From positions 210,741 through 274,740 of the forward strand of contig JABFGG010000006.1 in the NCBI GenBank assembly GCA_013112575.1: DNA of 64,000 nt, in the 5' to 3' direction. The stretch is from Chloroflexota bacterium (lineage in GTDB: Bacteria; Chloroflexota; Anaerolineae; Anaerolineales; UBA11579). Of the stretch, positions 63,026-64,000 are shown piece by piece. Positions within the stretch are counted from its first letter, which is position 1. Each line of letters begins with the position of its first letter. Made by a program: the position numbers and the translations under genes. Below the pieces are notes generated by a model. That model was not told where the DNA came from. It did no database searches and saw only the letters and a list, made by a program, of their open reading frames with translations.

Positions 63026-64000
63026 TCAGTTTGTCCAGCTTTCCAAATCGCCGTCCACCTGCGCCAGATCGTATATGTCCATCGCTTGCGCCTGCCAGTT
63101 GGGCCCAGATACACTATCTTTGGAAACGCTCGCTGCAAATTCCTGCGCCGCTTGTGTCCATCCCTCCCGAGCAAATCCCAGGAAGTAGACCTGCCATTGT
63201 CCTTGCGCTGGTACAAACGCGTTCGTTTTTTCTGTCAGGCCGGCGAGCACCCCACGACCGCTTGCCTGACGCGTCCATTTGCATTCACCAAGGATCAAGG
63301 TCTTTTCCATACGATTAATTCCGGCCACATCGATCTGGGCCTTTGCGGTCCAGGCGCTGCCCACATGATCGGGCAGGAATGGTAATACTTTCTGACCCGT
63401 TGCCCGCAGCAGCCACTCCCTGCACAACTCTTCCCAGGTGTATGTCCCAATGAAGTCCACCAGATGCTTCTTGATCTGGGCCAGGGTCTGGTCCTGGACG
63501 CCCGCTGCAAGCTGAGACTGGCGGCTGGAGAGGAAGCGGTAGTAGAAGCGCAAGAACGGGTCCGTAATGTGATGATGGCCAGAGCGAGAAGCCGCGCTCT
63601 TAGTTACTGGTATGCGGCGCTCCACGAAGCCGGACCTGATCAGATTTCTCAGATACTGTGGGATATGTTTGCTGTTCAGCCCGGCTGCTGACCCGATCGT
63701 TGCTGGCGTACGGTTTCCGTGGGCAATGGCTTGTAAGATCGCAGCGTAATTATGGATGTCTGAGACATAGTCGTGCAATAACAGGCTGGGCTCGTTCATG
63801 ATCAGGTTAGCGCCCCCCAGGAATTGGTCTTTGATATTTCGATCGAGGCTTAGCTTAGGGTTGAAGCGTTCCCAATAGGCGGGAACTCCACCCAGCATGG
63901 AATATACTGCCACGCGCTCATCGGGGCGGTATTTTGGGAAAAAGCTGCGTGTGTTTGCAAAAGGCAAGGGTTGCAGATGCAAGAGTGAAGTAGCACGTCC
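63026..64000 (-). CDS. DUF234/archaeal-type ATPase, C-terminal part (5' end outside window)
   Basis: 325 codons with the frame open to the window edge; the conserved P-loop domain lies beyond it. YSMLGGVPAYWERFNP is the helical lid after the AAA core, then a winged helix (IGSAAGLNSKHIPQYLRNLI) and a PD-(D/E)XK-like end (INRMEKTLILGECKWTRQAS) as in the DUF234 family. These proteins are widespread, often near mobile elements, and of poorly known role. Stop at 63026-63028. Confidence 0.8.
   Translation of the reverse strand, partial: GRATSLLHLQPLPFANTRSFFPKYRPDERVAVYSMLGGVPAYWERFNPKLSLDRNIKDQFLGGANLIMNEPSLLLHDYVSDIHNYAAILQAIAHGNRTPATIGSAAGLNSKHIPQYLRNLIRSGFVERRIPVTKSAASRSGHHHITDPFLRFYYRFLSSRQSQLAAGVQDQTLAQIKKHLVDFIGTYTWEELCREWLLRATGQKVLPFLPDHVGSAWTAKAQIDVAGINRMEKTLILGECKWTRQASGRGVLAGLTEKTNAFVPAQGQWQVYFLGFAREGWTQAAQEFAASVSKDSVSGPNWQAQAMDIYDLAQVDGDLESWTN

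Overview
The window looks like chromosomal DNA from a Chloroflexota bacterium, most likely Anaerolineae or a close relative. The grounds are secreted proteins with NBR1-type Ig-like domains, a Tad pilus locus with no secretin gene (as in an envelope without a classical outer membrane), a NarX/PilJ-type kinase paired with a NarL-type regulator, and a degenerate SARP/BTAD regulator. This assignment is inference; no rRNA or tRNA gene was seen.

Layout. 0-4 kb (minus): a cut Fe-S/FAD oxidoreductase and a two-component system. 4-7 kb: a broken BTAD-transmembrane-lectin-like gene and a secreted Ig-like protein. 6.9-10.2 kb: an integration-prone island with a tyrosine-recombinase remnant, a Phd/VapC-type toxin-antitoxin pair, an MntA/HepT pair and an intact tyrosine recombinase. 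10.5-14.5 kb (plus): an unrecognised three-gene operon ending in a RecD-like helicase fused to a membrane anchor and an SH3-like domain. 14.5-25.9 kb (minus): a compact nucleic-acid-processing array, in transcription order AddB-like helicase, UvrD-like helicase, PD-(D/E)XK nuclease, RecJ, a Gabija pair (gajA, gajB) and a DEDDh exonuclease.

26-34.4 kb is a scarred accessory segment: a truncated Tn3 transposase joined to a LuxR-type fragment, a 1692-residue membrane patatin-like protein, a small membrane protein, and a SRAP gene cut off and joined to an unrelated fragment. A second copy of the 3' end of the LuxR-type fragment lies 6 kb away. 34.5-38.7 kb holds two right-handed beta-helix proteins, one a lipoprotein. 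39-42 kb holds a short DnaE-type polymerase with an eroded PHP domain.

42.3-62.7 kb is a nearly continuous minus-strand locus. In transcription order: parA-like and parB-like genes, a lipoprotein, a large secreted protein, CpaB, TadZ, TadA, TadB, TadC, Flp pilin, three TadE/TadG-type pseudopilins, a TadV prepilin peptidase, several secreted or membrane proteins, an Ig-like lipoprotein and a regulator with a degenerate receiver domain. Many junctions are ATGA overlaps, implying coupled expression of one surface-appendage machine. The window ends in a partial DUF234-type ATPase.

Strongest leads: the helicase-membrane-SH3 operon at 10.5-14.5 kb, the Gabija pair appended to a RecJ/helicase/nuclease operon, a two-copy element in the Tad locus whose two predicted RNA stems are kept through wobble changes, and a ParA-like gene with a strong ribosome site but only an ATC where the start codon should be.
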